This document shows positions 7,117-9,373 of a stretch of DNA of 9,373 nucleotides, one piece after another; within the stretch, counting starts at the first letter, position 1, and each line of letters begins with the position of its first letter. The stretch is from Dehalococcoidia bacterium (GTDB taxonomy: Bacteria > Chloroflexota > Dehalococcoidia > UBA6926), in assembly GCA_030754805.1 (NCBI GenBank), contig JASLZO010000031.1, forward strand, positions 1-9,373, given 5' to 3'. Both the position numbers and the translations under genes were made by a program. The notes beneath the pieces are model-generated. The model was not told where the DNA came from, searched no databases, and was given only the letters and a program-made list of their open reading frames with translations.

Positions 7117-8280
7117 ATGAAACCGCTGACGGTAGCGGTGAAGGCGCTCGCGACCGACGTCGGTTTTGACCTCGTCGGAGTGACGACGGCGGAACCCTTC
7201 GTGGAACGTTCCGAGACGGCGATCGACCGGGTCCACGATGGATTCATGGACGGTCTACCGTGGTACACCAAGGAACGCGTGGAGCATGGCTCGGACCCCG
7301 CGAATCTCCTGCCTGGCGCCAGGTCGCTGATCTCTCTGGCTTTGAACTACTGGGGCCCTGACCCACCCCGAGACGAAGGGCCGCCGCGGAATCAGATTCG
7401 CGGGAGGATTGCCCGCTACGCCCGGGGAGAGGACTATCACGAGGTCTTCGCGCGCATGGTTGCAGATTTCGCCGATCGCCTACCACACGTCGTCGGGAGG
7501 CCGGTGGCGACCCGATGGTACACGGATACCGGGCCGATGCAGGATCGCGCCATCGCGGATCGGGCCGGAGTTGGGTGGTTCGGAAAGAACTCGAATATCC
7601 TGACCTCCATCGGGTCGTGGGTGGTCCTGGCGCAGGTGATTACCGACCTCGATTTAGAGCCGGACGCACCGTTGAAGAAAACATGCGGCGACTGTGCCCT
7701 CTGCATGGATGCGTGTCCCACTTCGGCGATCATTGGGCCCGGAGTCATCGATAATCGCCGGTGCATTTCTTACCTGACGATCGAGAACCGCGACGGAATC
7801 CCAGTCGAACTTCGGGAGGCCATCGGTGATCGGGTGTTCGGTTGTGACGTCTGCCAGGACGTCTGTCCCGTGAACCGGAAGGCCGAACTCGGATCGGCGT
7901 ATTCAGCGTTCTCTCGGGACATGGGCGAGCGGGCCGGGCCCGACCTGATGTCGATTCTCGAGATGGACGAGGAGATGTTCCGCCAAAGGTTCCGTGGGAG
8001 TCCCGTGAAGCGGGCGAAACTCTGGGGACTGAAACGGAACGTCTGTGTCGCGCTGGGGAACATCGGGGACACGCGCGCGGTCCCGGTGCTGACTCAAACA
8101 CTCAAGGGACACTTGCATCACCTCGTTCGGGGTCACGCGGCCTGGGCCCTGGGCCGGATTGGCGGCGCGGATGTCGTCTCAATACTCGAAGCCGCCCTTG
8201 TTGTGGAAAAGGATCAGTCAGTGTCGAGTGAGATCAGATCGGCCCTGGCTATCCAGGCCTTTCCCACGCTGGAAGAGTGA
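7117..8280 (+). CDS. queG: Epoxyqueuosine reductase
   Basis: QueG is a cytosolic cobalamin- and iron-sulphur-dependent enzyme that reduces epoxyqueuosine to queuosine at position 34 of GUN-anticodon tRNAs. From the chosen ATG it has 387 residues, the family's usual length. Visible are the N-terminal GFDLVGVTTAEPF (16-28), the cobalamin/active-site block RWYTDTGPMQDRA (133-145, with the conserved Asp 137), and GVGWFGKNSN (151-160). The first ferredoxin motif has Cys 190, 193, 196, 200 and the second half has Cys 216, 243, 246, 250, enough for two 4Fe-4S clusters. HEAT-like C-terminal repeats (308-385, VALGNIGDTRAVPVL and AAWALGRIGGADVV) help bind tRNA. In-frame ATG 7072 and GTG 7102 are alternative starts. 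The ATG at 7072 has AGGGGG touching it, too close for a Shine-Dalgarno; 7117 fits family alignments best. No tgt or queA is in the window. Confidence 0.95.
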   Translation: MKPLTVAVKALATDVGFDLVGVTTAEPFVERSETAIDRVHDGFMDGLPWYTKERVEHGSDPANLLPGARSLISLALNYWGPDPPRDEGPPRNQIRGRIARYARGEDYHEVFARMVADFADRLPHVVGRPVATRWYTDTGPMQDRAIADRAGVGWFGKNSNILTSIGSWVVLAQVITDLDLEPDAPLKKTCGDCALCMDACPTSAIIGPGVIDNRRCISYLTIENRDGIPVELREAIGDRVFGCDVCQDVCPVNRKAELGSAYSAFSRDMGERAGPDLMSILEMDEEMFRQRFRGSPVKRAKLWGLKRNVCVALGNIGDTRAVPVLTQTLKGHLHHLVRGHAAWALGRIGGADVVSILEAALVVEKDQSVSSEIRSALAIQAFPTLEE

Positions 8281-8284
8281 GCAT

Positions 8285-8337
8285 GCGAATCGCCAAGACT
8301 CTTCGTCGGCAGGCTCTCGCGGAGCGGCGAGATTCGC
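8285..8337. terminator. Inverted-repeat region between convergent genes, possible bidirectional terminator
   Basis: The 64 bp between the queG stop and the convergent gene hold nested inverted repeats. An outer perfect 7-bp pair is GCGAATC (8285-8291) and GATTCGC (8331-8337). A competing inner hairpin is TCTCGC (8315-8320) with GCGAGA (8327-8332) and a six-base loop. The two share two bases, so only one forms fully. No run of T follows on either side, so this is not a textbook intrinsic terminator. Position between two convergent stops is the main argument. Confidence 0.3.
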
Positions 8338-8344
8338 GGATTGA

Positions 8345-8815
8345 TCAGGCCGAGGCGGTGGGGTCGGTTCCGACACGAAGGTCGTACACGATCCGGGTCC
8401 CGCGGTCGAAGGTCGCCGTGACCCAAGAGCCCTCGTTCACCCAGTCGTAGTTTCCTCGGCGTACCGGAACGGGGTCAAGGCGGTATCGAAGTCCCGAGAT
8501 CGTGATTGAGTAGACCGGGACGATGACGGTCTGCTCCCAGGGTTTCCAAGAGGTGCTGGCGACCTCCTCATCATCTACCGTCATGCGATCGACACGCCCC
8601 TCAAAGTTGGCCGGTTCCGAGATGGGCTGAACCGGTAGGGCAGCATTTGGGCGGTCGGTCCCGAGTCGGCCCGACATCGACATGTAGGTCAACATGCCAA
8701 GGGTGATGGTGACCGCGAGTATTACGAAGAACCATGTACCGGTTACCAGGGAGACGATGAGAATCGTGATGCCACCGAAGATCATCGTCTGTCGGCCGAA
8801 GCTGCTGCCTGACAC
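8345..8815 (-). CDS. Hypothetical membrane protein with two N-terminal membrane segments
   Basis: I do not recognise this family. From the chosen GTG it is 156 residues. Residues ~11-27 and ~28-46 are hydrophobic (MIFGGITILIVSLVTGTWFF, then VILAVTITLGMLTYM) and should form a membrane hairpin. A polar linker follows. A C-terminal region of about 85 residues, rich in alternating beta-type residues (GRVDRMTVDDEE, VIVPVYSITISGLRYRL, WVNEGSWVTATFD, RIVYDLRVGTD), looks like a compact beta domain. The start is set by a strong Shine-Dalgarno, AAGGAGG, with its end four bases before GTG 8813-8815. An upstream in-frame ATG (8836) has none, and the frame open to 9184 is only the antisense of the MFS gene. 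The gene is divergent from the MFS transporter gene and convergent with queG. Role unknown. Confidence 0.7.
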   Translation of the reverse strand: MSGSSFGRQTMIFGGITILIVSLVTGTWFFVILAVTITLGMLTYMSMSGRLGTDRPNAALPVQPISEPANFEGRVDRMTVDDEEVASTSWKPWEQTVIVPVYSITISGLRYRLDPVPVRRGNYDWVNEGSWVTATFDRGTRIVYDLRVGTDPTASA

Positions 8816-8873
8816 TTCCCCTCCTTCTGGTCTCATCTCGGGTCTGCTGTCATGACGAGCGACGCATGGCAAA

Positions 8874-8901
8874 ACTAGACGGGCCAGCGGCAGGGCGTCA
8901 A
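8874..8901 (-). promoter_or_regulatory. Candidate promoter for the two-segment membrane protein gene
   Basis: On the minus strand TTGACG (complement of 8896-8901, 5 of 6 matches) and TCTAGT (complement of 8874-8879, 4 of 6) are separated by 16 bases. Transcription would start near 8867, giving an untranslated leader of about 50 bases that ends in the AAGGAGG Shine-Dalgarno. It lies in the 130-bp divergent gap shared with the MFS gene. Confidence 0.35.
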
Positions 8902-8933
8902 ACGCGAGGGCGGGTCGGCGGCGAACGGTCGGA

Positions 8934-8939
8934 TATATT
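8934..8939 (+). promoter_or_regulatory. -10 box TATATT of an apparently leaderless MFS transcript
   Basis: TATATT (5 of 6 matches to the -10 consensus) ends six bases before the ATG of the MFS gene. The expected transcription start therefore falls on the A of the start codon. No Shine-Dalgarno is present in the bases between. No clear -35 box is seen at the matching distance, which is common in leaderless promoters. Confidence 0.45.
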
Positions 8940-8945
8940 TGCCCG

Positions 8946-9373
8946 ATGTTTGAGAATGCGAACGAGGCGCACAGCACTTCGGCAACGCTGGACCGATATC
9001 GGTTCGTGATGTATGGGCTCATCGTCCTTGCGAATACGACGACCGGTTTGAACTTCCTGGCGCCCTCTCCGTTCCTGACGCGGATCATCGATGATCTCGA
9101 AATCACCAACGCGGCCGCCGGTTTCCTGGTCACCACGATGACGCTGTTGGTGACGTTAGGCGCGATCCCTGCAAGCATCGTCACCGTCAGGTGGAGGCTG
9201 AAACCAACGTTCGGCCTGGCGTGGGTGCTGCTGGGCGCCGGGACGCTGATCGTCTTCTATTCCGGGTTTTGGGTCATAGTTGGAATCCGGCTCGTGCAGG
9301 GTCTGGGCGCGGCGATCCAGATCCCATTAATCGCCGCGCTGATCATGCGGTGGGCTCCCGAGAAAGAATTGCC
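8946..9373 (+). CDS. MFS transporter (N-terminal part, 3' truncated)
   Basis: The frame is open from this ATG to the window edge, giving 142 residues of an integral membrane protein. About four helices can be seen: ~18-45 (YRFVMYGLIVLANTTTGLNF), ~56-80, ~88-106 and ~108-134. The loop between helices 2 and 3 (VTVRWRLKP) sits where MFS motif A lies but is degenerate. IRLVQGLGAAIQIP at 114-127 matches the helix-4 arginine/glycine motif B of major facilitator proteins. Overall style is close to the CynX/NarK-like group of 12-helix transporters. Substrate cannot be told from this part. The start has no Shine-Dalgarno and follows a TATATT box by six bases. It is divergent from the small membrane protein gene, and the remaining two-thirds of the protein lie beyond the window. 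Confidence 0.88.
   Translation, partial: MFENANEAHSTSATLDRYRFVMYGLIVLANTTTGLNFLAPSPFLTRIIDDLEITNAAAGFLVTTMTLLVTLGAIPASIVTVRWRLKPTFGLAWVLLGAGTLIVFYSGFWVIVGIRLVQGLGAAIQIPLIAALIMRWAPEKEL

Noticed and set aside
8816..9184. N-terminal extension of the small membrane protein to 279 codons
   Set aside because: It overlaps the divergent control region and the MFS coding sequence in antisense; the AAGGAGG before GTG 8815 marks a much better start.
1..9373. CRISPR array, insertion sequence, attachment sites or tRNA/rRNA genes
   Set aside because: I saw no spaced direct repeats, transposase or integrase frames, terminal inverted repeats or cloverleaf patterns on either strand.

Overview
The window is a GC-rich bacterial chromosome segment that is densely coded and reads as mostly housekeeping. 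I see no insertion sequence, integrase, CRISPR array, rRNA or tRNA. The gene set and the protein styles (ClpX, a formyltransferase with an NLHPAAPGGP-type loop, a leaderless-looking start) would fit an uncultured Chloroflexota lineage such as Dehalococcoidia/SAR202. A deep-branching actinobacterium is also possible. This placement is an impression from protein style and is not proven here.

Layout. At the left edge, on the + strand, is the C-terminal 258 residues of the ClpX unfoldase, cut by the window start. Facing it, with 11 bp between the stop codons, is a long minus-strand block read from about 7050 down to 790. In transcription order it holds: an Nmad3-like protein (predicted DNA-base-modification-associated family); a gap with a plausible promoter; homoserine kinase thrB; aspartate kinase lysC (its ATG shares one base with the thrB stop); an ALG5-type family 2 glycosyltransferase; a 226-bp gap with a small well-initiated ORF; a divergent PurN-type formyltransferase; and an M20-family metallopeptidase. 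Divergent from the Nmad3-like gene, on the + strand, is queG (epoxyqueuosine reductase, tRNA queuosine synthesis). queG converges on a minus-strand gene for a small protein with two membrane segments. That gene is divergent from the N-terminal part of an MFS transporter that runs off the right edge.

How the genes work together. thrB and lysC are one threonine/aspartate-family amino-acid unit. lysC carries a strong internal Shine-Dalgarno and ATG exactly where bacteria that make a separate regulatory beta subunit have it. The glycosyltransferase is attached to this unit by a 15-bp gap but has no obvious metabolic link to it. The formyltransferase-like protein and the peptidase form a second close pair (13-bp gap), probably led by the small ORF. 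The pairing of an Nmad3-like gene with queG, head to head across about 66 bp, is the most suggestive unusual arrangement. It could be chance, or it could mark a link between nucleotide modification in DNA and deazaguanine chemistry. No other DNA-modification gene lies in the window.

The best second-look items are the lysC internal start, the small ORF in frame with the formyltransferase gene, the Nmad3/queG pair, and the leaderless MFS start. I did not find a clear new multi-gene defence or mobile system.
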